This document shows, piece by piece, positions 1-30,622 of a stretch of 64,000 bases of DNA. The position numbers and the translations under genes were made by a program. The notes below the pieces were generated by a model. That model searched no databases. It was not told the origin of the DNA and was given only the letters and a program-made list of their open reading frames with translations. Every line of letters begins with the position of its first letter. Position 1 is the stretch's first letter. Source of the DNA: Glandiceps talaboti (lineage: Eukaryota; Hemichordata; Enteropneusta; Spengelidae); NCBI RefSeq assembly GCF_964340395.1, contig NC_135571.1, forward strand, positions 10,257,440 through 10,321,439, read 5' to 3'.

Positions 1-74
1 TGTCTCACACATTTTTGTTACCCAAGTACACATACAAAATACATGCACATATGCATATACAATGTTATATTTTA

Positions 75-161
75 TCTCACTGTGAACACAAATATCAAGA
101 TTTGTATTTGAATCTTCCTTGTTTCATCCAAAAGTGATGTTGATTTGTGTTCACAGTGAGA
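75..161. repeat. Short inverted repeat downstream of WASHC3
   Basis: The 19-base arm tctcactgtgaacacaaat (75-93) reappears as its reverse complement at 143-161, leaving a loop of about 50 bases. The flank running to about 180 (gtgatgttgatttgtg, then tgtatcattttat) is also found at about 58816-58860. This is therefore a member of a dispersed repeat family rather than a unique hairpin. Confidence 0.6.
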
Positions 162-550
162 CAAAGTGTATCATTTTATAGGCTTGCACCCTAAAACTGT
201 CTGTATTTAGTTGGTACAATTTGTAGGAAAATCCATTTGTGAAAGGCGAAAAAATCATGTCGCCTAATTGAAACTCTAGTCTCTTTGGTTTGGAAGTAAC
301 TATTTGAACACAGTAAAATTATTGAATTTACATAAAGTTCATAAATAAACTTTTCAAAATTACAACTCAATGCTGTATCAACAGACTTTTGTTGTCATGG
401 CAACCATACATGTGTACACACATAAACCATGACACACATCAGTGTCTCCTTATGATCATCGGTCAAATACTTGTTTCTCAAACTTCTGATGGGTCTTTTG
501 CTTGGATAAATACCTGTTACCATGGTTACAATCTGATGAAGTACTTTCTC

Positions 551-3500
551 CTAGTCACTATAGCTGTCATCATCATCATCATCATCACTAAAGTCATCAC
601 TGTCTGAGTTAGCATCATCAGGTGGCGGTGCTGGGGCATCAGGAGTACTGAAAGGAAAAACAAACAAACAAACCCTGAAGATGTACTGGTGTATGGAGTT
701 TGGGGAGACAAACACTCACACATGTTAGAACTTTTTCATTCACTGCCGTGTTGGAGTCATGTTGCTCAAATCATTAGAGTGGCTGGCTTTGAATCTGCAT
801 GTATGTTGTAGATTCAAACCTTGTCATTATTACATATGTACTGGCAATTACTTGCCCATGTGCATACTAGTGGTATTTGCACTGCAGTGCAATACTGAAA
901 CATTATTACATACCTACATGCAAATGATATGCAAATGAGGGTACGATGTTCATTGTACATGAAAGCACGTGATCACATAACATCATGTTTTTTGGAAATT
1001 TGCTGTTTCGGATAAACGTATGTAATGAACAGAACTCCATGCTGTATGAGTTCCAGTGTGGGTACTCTGGGATATGTGCACCTGTACTCAGTGTTTTCTG
1101 CTGCATTTTCAATTGCTACACGTACGAAAGTACAACCACAGAGAACACTGCAAGCCCTCATGCAAATACCCTGAGTACGCCACACTTGCACTCGCATATC
1201 ATTGGGTTCTGTCATACTATCATTTTTTTTTCTGAATGGCTACACTCCTTGTGCAAGATTTGAACCATGATTGTGCCTGTCAACCCAGCTGTATAATTGG
1301 GTACCTGGTAAGATAGATGTTACAATGTGAATGCTGTAATCCTATGTGTACCCTAGTCAACCCAGCTGTATAATTGGGGACCTGGTAGGATAGAGGTTGC
1401 AATGTGAATGCTGTAATCCTATGTGTACCCTAGTCAACCCAGCTGTATAATTGGGGACCTGGTAGGATAGAGGTTGCAATGTGAATGCTTTAATCCTATG
1501 CACATACTGAGGCTGCAATGCACTAATGCACTGTTGGCTCCCAAGGGAGTTGAGGTTACATAGGATCCTTTGTCATTTTGGTAGGTAACCCTGGTAACAT
1601 GTAGATTTAACCTGCCAATGTTGGATGTGTCCTTACACTGAGATTCCTCGGCTTTTAACATATATTTAGGTGCACCAAAAATATAAAAATAGTTGGAATA
1701 TGGAACATTACTTACTCTAACAAATTTGGATTTTTTCCTTCAGATTTCATCTTCTGTTTGATGGCTTGAGCAGGTATACCCTGAAATGATGACAGCAAAT
1801 ACATAGTTATTAAAACTTGGGTCTGAAACACTACTATATGAGTACAACTCTTTGACATAACAGGGCTGTTGCAGCAATGTATGAGCAGACCAGTTACAGC
1901 TGTAGTTATCCCAACATAGTATTGGTGTTTAAAAGTTACTGCACTGTATTAACGGTTGTAGGAACAGACTACAATGTAGTTACATGGCTGTGTTTACTTT
2001 GTGGTTTCTTTAAACATTGGTGCAATCATCTGAGCTAGATGCTGATTGGCTAAACCTATCACATGACAAACATCATAGTCACCTGATTACTGACAATAGG
2101 GAAGGCACTTCTATGACAATATCGATCAAATCAAAACACAGTAATGATTCTACATGCATTCTGATACTTATCATGACAGTGCTTTACAATGCAATTGATG
2201 TGTATGGTGAATACCACCACCAACCGCCAGGGTGTAATTTTCTAGTATATGCATTGACACATTAATACTTACCACAAGTAACATTTTAAAATATGTAGCA
2301 TATCTTGGGTCCTGTGATACAGGGTTTGTAGAGGGCGCTGCTTCAGTAGGACCAGCCTCATCATCTCCTTGCTGTTTATGAAACAACAATAAAATGTTAA
2401 ATGAAAACAAGTGAAAGGTGAATGCTGTATGTGATGAACACTGTTGTGGTTACATTTCATCAGACAATCTCTCAGTGAAGACAACTGCAGAGCCAATCAT
2501 GAACAAGTAAATGACATCTACCCCACATACACACTTGCTCTAAAGTACTAAATAACAGTAACTGTCATAAATAGTATAGTAGACTGACAGGTTTGTTGAG
2601 AAATAAAAAAAATCAAGTCATCGCACCATTTTAGACAAACTGTCCTGACCAGAAACAATTTTTTTCTATTGGCCTAACAGCAGAAATCCACTATTTCCCT
2701 AGTACAGCCATTCTACTGATCTGGGGCGCATTCGATTTGCCCAAACATGATTGTGATTAATCTGACGTCATTTCTAGAAACGAGGTTGTAAACAAAACAT
2801 TCAATCACGATCATGATTACTTACATGTAAACATTTTTTAAAAGTTTCGCACATTTCCGTTAAATTAAATGATTTTACATCGTCAAAATGATTACAATGA
2901 TAACAAATTACCAATCTGATTGAATACAATTTATTTACATAATGTTTTCCGTCATTTCTAACTTGCCAACCACGGGCGCGCGATCCCCCTATGATTACCG
3001 TTGTCCGCCACCTTGTATTCACGTCAATCATGGTTCGGAACCCCCTAGTACACCCATTCTACTGATCTGATGTTACGTTTGTTGTGTGAACCCCCTAGTA
3101 CACCCATTCTACTGATCTGACGTTACGTTTGTAGTGTGAACACCCTAGTACACTCATTCTACCGATCAGATGTTACGTTTGTTGTGTGAACCCCCTAGTA
3201 CACCCATTCTACCGATCTGATGTTACGTTTGTTGTGTGAACCCCCTAGTACACCCATTCTACCAGTCACTTACTGTTTGTTCTTCTACTGTTTGTTGCTG
3301 TGGCTGTGGTGTAGCTGCTGTTGCTGCTTGTGGTGCTGAGCTGCCTCCAGAGGGCGCTGATGCTGCTGTGACATTATCTAACTCAGGAATGGATGCAAGC
3401 TGTGGAGACGAATAGTAGTCTATATTAAGGAATGTGTAATAAAGTCAATTTTTATATAGAGTTTTACTACACATGAAAAACTCATTCACTTTCACTTATT

Positions 3501-6225
3501 AGTATAGAGTTGGCATTGATATGAATTTAGGGGGAAGTGACGTACAGACTTTGGTACGAATCTTCCATTAAATATCTTGTCAACAGCTTGTAGTATAATT
3601 GTAAAATTACATTAGCAATACAAACAGTTGACAATATCTTTACTGAAAGTTGTCAAGCAAGGCCTAATTGTCACTCCTGCCTAAGTTCTCATTTATACCA
3701 GCTCTGTACTGATAAGTGTAAATGAATGAAATCAACACATTTTATTTAACGAAAATGTGAAAAAAATGTCTTTCTGCTAAAATCTGTGATTCACAATAAA
3801 TGGCATTTCTACATAATACTCTGGTAATTGAGGTTTCGGTTTTCTAAGATAGACACAAACTAAAATTATTGTCATAACATGTTGATAACCCATAGAATGG
3901 ACGCTGGTTTAATTATAGTCTCAGAAGGGCACCTCTCTAGCTAAATAGTAATAATAATAATCCTTAATCTTCCACATAACTTCCGAAATTTGTTGAATAT
4001 TCGCCAAGAGCAATGCCCTAGTGTTGAACACAGTCCATAGAGGGACTGTGTGTGGATGAAGAAGGAGAAAACCAGAGTACCCAGGGAAACCAGCAGCACA
4101 GTTCGGCAGGGTCAAACTGAGTATCACCCTTCTTACATACAGACCAGGTTAAATCTTAATCAAACCCAGCCGACACTTGGCAGGTTCTAGACTCTCTTAC
4201 AGCCCTCGGAGCTTCGCTTTACTAAAATTAAAGCTAAACGAATTATTTTGTATTTACCGATACCAGCTATATAACCGTACTCGAATATCCTTGTACTGTG
4301 CGCCCTCATCGACCATGATAGAGATAACCATTCGTTGACGTGTGACTGCGACGCTCTGTGTTATCGCGAAGCCCCGAGGACTTCGCGAAAATACGGAGCG
4401 TCGCAGTCACACGTCAACGAACATATATCTCTATGTGGTCAATGAGGGCGTACAGTACAAGGTTGTTCGAGTACGATGGAGTACGTTATGTAGATGGTAT
4501 CGGTACATACAAAATAATTCATTTAGCGTCGTTTTTGTAAAGCGAAGTTCCGAGGACTGTGAGAGAGTCTAGGCTGGTTCTAAAGTGGACTGCACAGGTA
4601 AAAGGTGTACAAGCAAATCACTCGGCCCCTGACAACCCAAATACAGTACAAGCTTGGGCAGGGACAGTGTGATATTGTACTTATTACATGTAATATCACA
4701 CACTACAAGAGGATTATCTACCTGATACATACCTATATCACACACTACAAGAGGATTATCTACCTGATTCTTACCTTAGCTTCAAGAATACTCAATGTTG
4801 TTTCAAGTTTTTGTAACCTAAGGTTAAGATTTGCTAATTTCTGAAAGAAAAAAACAAATAGAATAAAACAGATAAATTTGTCATCGTGAAAATTTTCACC
4901 CAATAACCTGGTCAATCACAACTTGCAGTCCCTTAAACCATGGCAACTAGTCAGACTGTCATTATTCAAATGAATCAGTATGTAAATATTCATGGCGTTA
5001 CGCTATGTGATGTGGTCATTTACATATACTTTATGTAAATTTAACCCTACGGCAGCTGGATAACCATATTGTAATAACGACTTTTGGGGTGTGGCTACAT
5101 GAATTGTTTGAAATTATTCTCAACACAAGAAGGGCTAGGAGGTATGACCAGCTGACAATGTATCTTGAGAACACAGTACAACAGTCTATTCTATGCTTGA
5201 CTTACCTCTTCACATACACAGGAGAATTTATTAAGAAATCTGACAGTGTGTGTTATAAAATGATTTAGAAAAGCTAACATTCTCTTCTGATGTATTGCTT
5301 CCACCTAAAATAAAAAAAGAAAGAAGAAAGAGAAATTGAAAAATGTTATGTCGCAATCTGTGTTTTTGTATCAGTGTCTCACTAAATGCTTATAATGCTA
5401 TCAACACCAACCAATTAATGTGGTTTAGAAATCATACACTCAAAGTGATTGGTTGAAAAAAACCCCCAACTGATTGGTCACAATGGGGAGTGATAACGTA
5501 CATCAGCCGTATTGACTATATTCAAATGAAGTCAATATGTAAATGTGCACTCATTGAGATGAACACAAGACTGACATAATTTACATATTGTGATATATAA
5601 ATATCTAAATACAGGCATGCTGATAACTGAATGGGAGGGGGGGGGCATGGTTAAATTAACATTTTGCCACTAACTGCATTACAAACAGCTAGTCAGGCAG
5701 TGGTTTAAATTCACAATGCAGGCTATATTTTTTGCGACTTGAAATATTCAGCAAACCATTACATGAAACATTTCAGTAATTCTAGTGATCTGAATGATAT
5801 GTATATCATTCGAAACGTGTACATTGACTACCACTGACAAACATTCAAGCATAGAAGTATCACCCACTAAGTTACAGCAAAACACAATTTAGAAATTATA
5901 GTATATAGCCAGTTGTAGCTACTATTCTAGTATATAATTGCACTGTAGAAGGGTGATTACATTTACAATAATCTGGCCCAAATAACAGAAACAACAAAAA
6001 TCGTTGACAGCGCCATTATCAATTTGATTCCTGTTCGATATTTACGGCGATACATGTACATGCAGAGTCAATGGTACACCCCCTTGTTGAAATGTAAATA
6101 CGGTAGTATCAATAATTATATTCAGAATGTATGCCTTATTTACTAAAATTAACAGAAATTACGTGGAGACTAACCTTAGTTAAATCTACACCAGCTCCCA
6201 CCAACGGTAAGCCATCTTCGTCCAT
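551..6225 (-). CDS. WASHC3: WASH complex subunit 3 (CCDC53), complete
   Basis: Small coiled-coil subunit of the WASH complex, which activates Arp2/3 actin nucleation on endosomes. Seven coding exons (minus strand): 6225-6175, 5304-5206, 4840-4775, 3399-3274, 2371-2273, 1780-1716 and 647-551. They join in frame to 200 aa; the human protein is about 194 aa. The N-terminus MDEDGLPLVGAGVDLTK is nearly identical to the vertebrate start, which fixes the initiation codon. It is followed by a conserved helical segment (AFLNHF, TVRFLNKF, CVCEE), a leucine-rich coiled coil (LRLQKLETTLSILEAK), a low-complexity Ala/Gln/Pro linker, the conserved DPRYATYFKM block and KMKSEGKNPNLL. The tail is acidic (SDSDDFSDDDDDDD). 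All introns are GT-AG. Exon 6 ends in phase 2 and the last exon supplies the third base. No AATAAA is evident just beyond the stop. Confidence 0.94.
1279..1512. repeat. Minisatellite, 77-bp unit x3
   Basis: Three consecutive copies start at about 1281, 1358 and 1435, each reading caacccagctgtataattgg, then gacctggta and gttgcaatgtgaatgc. They lie between the last two WASHC3 coding exons. A single diverged copy of the same unit lies in inverse orientation at about 27720-27812. This suggests that part of a dispersed element was tandemly amplified here. Confidence 0.8.
2698..3263. repeat. 50-bp minisatellite, interrupted, abutting a WASHC3 splice donor
   Basis: A 50-base unit (ccccctagtacacccattct, then actgatctgatgttacg and a gtttgttgtgtgaa tail) starts at 3041, 3091, 3141, 3191 and 3241. 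An isolated first half-unit lies at 2698-2724 and is separated from the array by about 315 bases of unrelated sequence. The array ends about 10 bases from the donor of the WASHC3 exon at 3274-3399. Confidence 0.85.
3920..4189. repeat. Dispersed retroelement-like fragment in WASHC3 intron
   Basis: The stretch gagaaaaccagagtacccag followed by ggaaaccagcag, preceded by a tgtggatgaagaagg block, resembles a sequence widely repeated in invertebrate genomes as part of SINE/L2-like elements. That identification is from memory. I see no coding potential. Confidence 0.35.
4190..4569. mobile_element. Fold-back MITE-like element, copy 1, flanked by TA
   Basis: A 380-bp near-palindrome. The outer arm gactctcttacagccctcgg pairs with the terminal ccgaggactgtgagagagtc, and pairing continues inward through the ctcatcga/atgag and gttgacgtgtgactgcgac segments to a central cgcgaagccccgaggacttc apex. 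Both ends are bordered by the dinucleotide TA (4188-4189 and 4570-4571), as expected for Tc1/mariner-type target duplication. A related copy occupies 63274-63634. It contains no transposase, so it would be non-autonomous. It lies in the intron between WASHC3 exons 3 and 4. Confidence 0.8.
4693..4774. repeat. Direct duplication overlapping a WASHC3 splice donor
   Basis: Two adjacent copies of about 40 bases (atatcacacactacaagagg then attatctacctgat) start at about 4693 and 4736. The second copy runs into the donor of WASHC3 exon 3 (minus strand AAG|GTAAGAATC). The first copy carries a similar tacct motif but has no exon attached. Confidence 0.75.
4935..5160. repeat. Dispersed repeat family (copies also near 5500 and 53200)
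   Basis: The segment attcaaatgaatcagtatgt, then tttatgtaaattta, then acgacttttggggt and ttctcaacacaag is matched with the same order and spacing at about 53225-53430. A partial match (attcaaatgaagtcaatatg) lies at about 5520-5600. It is non-coding and may be a SINE or MITE. I see no clear terminal repeats. Confidence 0.6.
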
Positions 6226-9200
6226 AATTTTTCGAGTGTATTACGACTTTCCACTACTCCACGGTGTCTCCGAGCTCCGTTCTTCGCTGTGATGACAATC
6301 TCACATGACAAGGTCATGACGGGTCACTTCCGTATATCACTTCATTACGACAGAGGGCGCTGTTGCATTGCAACGGGTAACAAACCAAAACATTGTATAA
6401 ACTGACACCATAAACTGACACCCCACCACTGTCTATGCTGACACCTTGGCGGCAGGTGATACAAGAAATTGCTCACATTTAGGAAGTGTCACATCAATGT
6501 ATTTGTGATATCCTTCCATTAACTACAAAAACTGCAATGTTATTTGTTTTTGTTTTTTTATCGTTCAATGTTTTGACGTACTCAAAAATAACAAACCTAG
6601 GAACAGTGTTTTTTTCGTAATTTCTATGGATGTCACCGATCAAAGTGAATTATAAGTAAAATACATGGGATAGCTATATTAATTATAGCGACACTAGTTG
6701 CAACTGGAACGTCTTTTTCTTTTATTCAACACACACAAAAAACACCTGTTATGATGATGAACACTGGCAATCGTATAATCGACTGTAACATATAGATACG
6801 TCGTGTGTCGGTCCGCCCTCACCGGTCTGCTCTGAAAGGGGTTGTCGATGTGTGAGGGCAGCCCTTCACGGTGTCCCTTACAGCCTATAGTATTACCCTA
6901 CCTCTCCTTACAACTCTTTATTGACATACGAGTTCAGTTACATCGTAGATAATAGAGGGGAAATCCCAACCGGTCTATTGTTACTCAATTCAAACAAATA
7001 CATAGAAACACTGAACACAACATGCAAAGCTGTCAACACTCTTAGATCCTGAGGGCTAACTACATGTGTACTAGTATATAGAGTGATCTGAGGTTTGGTC
7101 ATAGACACAGGGTCGTGTAATATTTCATAGATTGTTGTTTTCCAGGTCTACAGACTAAATGTAACAACATTTTGAATAATGTATATTCCTACATGTAAGG
7201 GATTTCTTCGTAGTATAGAGATTGATACATTTGTACGATATTTTCCTAAGAAAACGACATTCTAAGCAATAAGAAAACAACAATCTATTAAATATTACAT
7301 GCCCCTGTGGTCATAGACCCTCACGTTGGTGAAGAGGGTCTGTGGTTTGATGTGACGTTTTAAACATCGTGAAGAACTTTTGATTTTCATTTCGTATTCG
7401 AATCACGTAAACATTGAGGGTTTGGCTTTTAAAACTGCGCTAATGCTTTTCCGAGTAGTCAACCAACATTATACCCTTTAGCTGTCAAAATGTTGACTCA
7501 GTGTTTGACATATACTCACTGCAATTGTTAAAATACAAATAATTAGACATTGTCAATTTATCTATCTATTTATTATTATAAAAACAGTATAGCCTTACTT
7601 CATCGAGACGCTGATTTTTTTGCTGCGAACTCAAAAACAAACAACGCGACTGCATTTATTTCACCATACTGTGTCTACAGCCACATAAGTACGTTAACAT
7701 GTGTTGATTGACGTGTGATCCAATAATGTTCAGCGCGCGTGCACGTTACAAGTGGGTTTTTATAGCTAATAGTTTTAAACAAATCGTTCCAGTTGCAAAA
7801 TAGAGTATTTTTTTTAAATTTAATTTGTTTTTTAAATATCATTGATCTTTATACATTTTCTGAAGTGCGTACATGATTCTAGCGTTAGTTTTGATTTTTA
7901 GTTGTTTTTTTTCTTGTTTTTGAATTTTTCGTTCTGTCGTTTAATCGCAAACGCCGAAACAAAAAGCTTAAAACAGAAAAAGAACACAACAAACTCAAAA
8001 TCAAAACTAACGTTACAATTATTGCAGCTAATCACAGTCCTGTGAGCTAATACTAGTATATAACATATATAGTGGATACACGACTCTGTTCAGAATTAAA
8101 TGGAGATACTGATCATTGGTAGTTGGCGTATCTGAGAAGTAATTCGACTCGACGGTCTTAGCTTTGTAATGACCTTCCTAACGACCTTTGTAATGTAAGT
8201 TAGGCTATCAACTTCTCTTACGACCACCTCTGAAAATAATTTGCCCTTCGAAAACTACGACATGTATACGCGTCTGTGGGAAGTCGGGGTCACGAAGACG
8301 TGTCGGAGTTCTCGGTGCGTGTATTCCTAGAGATAGTCCAGAATACCTGTGGTCCTACCGACCAAGTATGCTAAACCACAGACACCTTCTTACTGCTTGT
8401 CTGTGGCTAAACTACCGCTGAGTGAGAACATGGATGTATTACCTCGGAATGTACTATGATCCTCTCGTCGAATGAAGCATAAACAATAGAGACATTCTAT
8501 CGTTGACAAATGTGTTTAGCCTCCACGGTCTACGCATGTGTGCAGTGAGTGTTAGTGAATCACGACAGTTACATAACGCTTTGTGTTAGGTTTGTTGTTC
8601 CCGCAAGCGTTTGTTATGTTGCTATGATACGGCGTTCTACTTTTGTGGACCAGCTGCACGATTACAATGCGACAGCTATCGAATACACGTTACGAATTAA
8701 TCATAATATTGATTACTACCCGAACTTTCTCGAGACATACCTGAACCGCGGAAGAATGTGGGTTAATATATTTCCATACTGAACACCTGAGAAACCACAG
8801 CAAGAAATTGAACGCGACGAGTTTCTGAACTAGACCGTGCAGGTCTTCCAGGCCCCTTTATAAAACGGCCTCCAAGGTCAGCATCTCAAGTCAGATCATG
8901 GAAGTGTAATACTTCCATGGTTAGACTGAACCCGCTGCATACAACTCCTACCTGCCACTTGTTGCCATGGAGACAGAATGAGCACCTCCACATTATAGCT
9001 AACACACGTAAATACAAATTAAATATGCATCCTGCAAAGACAGTTTAATTTTAAGAAACAACTCACATACCATGTAAACCGGTTAGTATTTTGATATTTT
9101 GTAAGAAGTTGTTAGTGAATTCCCCTTTTTTCTCTCGCCAAGTTACCATAAATTTCAACTGTACTTTTTGCTCTGTTTAGTGGGGCAGCTAGGTGAGAAA

Positions 9201-9721
9201 CCTTCGCTTTTGGCATGTTGAGATCCGAGAAGTGTAAACAATGGATACCTCTCCCAGTGTAAACAGAGTGGGTCTTGTTATGTAACTGGTAATCAAAAAT
9301 ATTTGCAAGTAGATTGAATCACCAACACAAACGAGGTCGCTTGTCCTACTTCTTTACAATGTAAAATTTTGCTGATGTTGCCTGTTTTCTAATTATGTAA
9401 ATTAGACCGCTAAAATCTGCTAGACAATGACGTCAGCTTACATTTGAATAAATTATAAAATTATTCTGACTTCATCGGCCAGTTTTAGAACATTACACAT
9501 TGGGATTTATCGATTTGAAATGATTTAAAAGGAGAATTCTTTAACACTAGAGCGGCCAGACTGAAACGAGATTTTGATCTTGGAAGTCGACTGATAGAAC
9601 TAGACCCAGTGTCTCTGTGTTCACGTTGTAACTTGTACAGTTTAACATCAAAGTGACCGTGGTACTGTATTAGATCCTACAGTTGCAACTGAAGAATATA
9701 ACCGTGTTTCAATTGAGAGAC
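6226..9721. other. Intergenic/promoter region between divergent WASHC3 and ABCC1
   Basis: The two genes are transcribed away from each other, so their promoters lie in this 3.5 kb. I see no coding exon. The open frame at 8549-8782 has no recognisable motif. The segment contains dispersed repeat tags (gttgcaactggaacg at about 6690, inverted at about 7785), a hairpin at 7881-8016, and a short palindrome catggaagtg/acttccatg near 8897-8921. No TATA box stands out near either start. Non-coding 5' exons of either gene could be here and cannot be seen by eye. Confidence 0.5.
7881..8016. repeat. Imperfect hairpin of about 135 bp
   Basis: The arm cgttagttttgatttttagt near 7883 is mirrored by tcaaaatcaaaactaacgtt ending near 8015. 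The arms are roughly 45 bases with mismatches. It may be a decayed fold-back element. Confidence 0.6.
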
Positions 9722-28123
<18,402 letters not shown>

Positions 28124-29037
28124 TTCGTGAAATCTCCAGGAATATGTACTTTTGTCTGAAATGACAAACTGAACCAAAACTTCAAAGGTCACCTGAGAGG
28201 ATACTTTGATAGACAACATTTTATTTTGCCTACTGGAGGAATGTTGATGATGTGATACAGTGAAGTGTTATTATGAATGACACTGAAATATAAAAAGTAC
28301 ACTTTCATTACAATTTAAGTGACTTTTCTAATTGAAATCTGCTTCAACTTATGAACAACGATTATACGAGGATACTTCAGCACACATCTATATTTTGTGT
28401 AGTGAAGAGCAGTGTGCCTGCTAAGCCAATTTGACATGCATGTGCCACTGATGCACACAATTTCTAATGATGCCACCAAAATTTGGTGTTCTCCATTCTG
28501 TCACTATGTGGTGACTCTCAAGAAATGTCACTTTTTCTTCTTTTGACTCACAACAACAAAATTTGGCTATCACTAGAGGGCACACTGGTGAAGAGTGTTG
28601 TTACTCCACAGAAATATAAACATACACTTCTATGACAATAGATGTGTTCTACTTGCAGTGACTAAACAAATGAACAGAGATTGACTGTTATAAATGTGCC
28701 AAAACAAGGTACCTGAGGGTACAGTGTTTATAATGTGAAGTTATTTAAGTCTGGTTTTATAACCAGCATCCGCCCAAGCTTAAAATAATTTCGGATACTT
28801 AAGATATGCAGAACTCAAGTCTAGAAATTATTAAAATGATAAATCTAAATTTAAAAATGTATTTTGAAAATTGTATATAGTGTTTATTTATTGCAATATT
28901 TTTTTTATTTTCTATTTTTATTTTTTTGTGTTAGAGTGATATGAAGACATTCAAATGAGTTACTCTCCATCATTTACAATACATGCAATTTGATATGAAT
29001 GTATTTCCATTTGCCAATGTATATACTTGTGTTTTTT

Positions 29038-29043
29038 AATAAA
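29038..29043 (+). terminator. Probable poly(A) signal of ABCC1
   Basis: AATAAA lies 915 bases after the ABCC1 stop codon, in AT-rich sequence, and is followed by a TG/T-rich stretch before the CT repeat. It is the best match downstream of the gene. The real cleavage site needs transcript data. Confidence 0.5.
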
Positions 29044-29102
29044 ATGTATATATTATTACCGTGTTACACACTTGGCAGAATATCAGCATGATAGAAGGCT
29101 GC

Positions 29103-29104
<2 letters not shown>

Positions 29105-29185
<81 letters not shown>
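29105..29185. repeat. (CT)n microsatellite
   Basis: About 80 bases of pure CT, just beyond the probable ABCC1 poly(A) site. Confidence 0.97.
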
Positions 29186-29187
<2 letters not shown>

Positions 29188-30430
29188 GATTAGTCTCTTG
29201 CTCAATTACTTACATTATTTAATAGGTCAGCAGAGATTTTTCATCGATGTGTTCACACTTTCCGTATGACATTGACATGCACTGTTGCAGACGACATTGT
29301 GGCTACACTGAATTCTGCCATGTTGTTTTGATCACGGCGATAAAAGCCAAATAAAAAAATGCGTTTCCATATTAAACCCGACAGGACCCTAGTCTAAGAC
29401 CCAACACTAAACATTTCTTAAACATTTAAAACAACGAGATAAGAATGTATCGTCTAAGTTCTTGACTTTCATGCACGTCTGTTTTCTTTCCCTAGTTCAT
29501 CAAACTATTACAGAAGGGGTATTTTGACTGACATTTTGTTTGTTTTTGCGTCGAAGCAATTTTTTTTTCAAAAAATAAAATAAAAATGAGATATCGCCCT
29601 ACCTATGATATTTCTAATGCCATGCTATCGGAAACTATTTTCTAAAAGGAATTTTTTGTTTGTTTTGGTCTGGTTCAGATTGTTACAATGTACGTAGAGC
29701 TCCATATGATATGCAGACGACATGCAATTCTGCCATGTTGTTTTGTCAACAAATCTCACTATTTCTCTCTCACGACTCTGAAAAATGTTTCAATTTTTCA
29801 ATTTTTTGTTAGAATTACCTAAAGACAAGTTGAGGGTCGACAGTGAAAAACTAGGTTTATACCGGAACCAAACAATTATTTTTATCTGACCATAGGCCAA
29901 ATTTACCTTGAAGCCTTGGCCTGGGTTCCCGCTGATGAGTTGTATCGTCCTCGCCATGGGGTTAAGGTGGGAATAAATAACAAATTCGTCTGCAATTCAA
30001 CACTTCCAACCGTATTATTCTCCGTCACCAAAGCAGTACAGTTCACAGGTTTGTAATACCAAACCTTTACATACTACGGTCCGCATACTGTACAACAACA
30101 CCGGACCTTACAGCATCAGCAGACAGTCCGCACAACTCGGATGTTCACGCTCAAACTGACTACAATGTTGCGAACTGTCCGGAGTGACGTAGTTGTTCCG
30201 GATTGGTCCAGAATAAGTAACGAAAATGACGCAGTTTTCTGTACTAAAGTAAAGGTACTAGCTGTCCTACATAATGCGTTTTGGGTCCATCTATAGTAAA
30301 CAGTAAATTACGGTAAACTACTAAACAAATCTTGCAAGATGGAGGTTCGAAACGCTTACCTATTTCTATATAGAAGACTCGAGTGAATGCAGCTCTGCTA
30401 GAATCATATTTTTTTCATCATTTTCATTAA

Positions 30431-30622
30431 GGTGTAAACAAATAAAATTATGTGCTTCCGATTAAGCTTATGCTCAATTTTAGAATAGATGGGGTAAGTA
30501 GATTTTTTATTTTTATTTATATATATATATATATTATGAAAAAAGAGAGAAAAAATTACCTTCCCCACCTATTCTAAGACTAAGCGTAATCGGAACCACA
30601 CAATTTTTTTGGTTAGGCCTTA
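30431..30622. mobile_element. Fold-back element of about 190 bp
   Basis: The left arm cttccgattaagcttatgct with caattttagaatagatgggg is the reverse complement, with mismatches, of ccccacctattctaagacta with agcgtaatcggaacc. A short (TA)n and GAAAAAAG centre lies between the arms. The right end ggttaggcct matches the end of the element at 26918-27249. Confidence 0.75.

Noticed and set aside
8549-8782. 77-codon open frame upstream of ABCC1
   Set aside because: No motif, no splice partners, and composition typical of chance AT-rich open frames.
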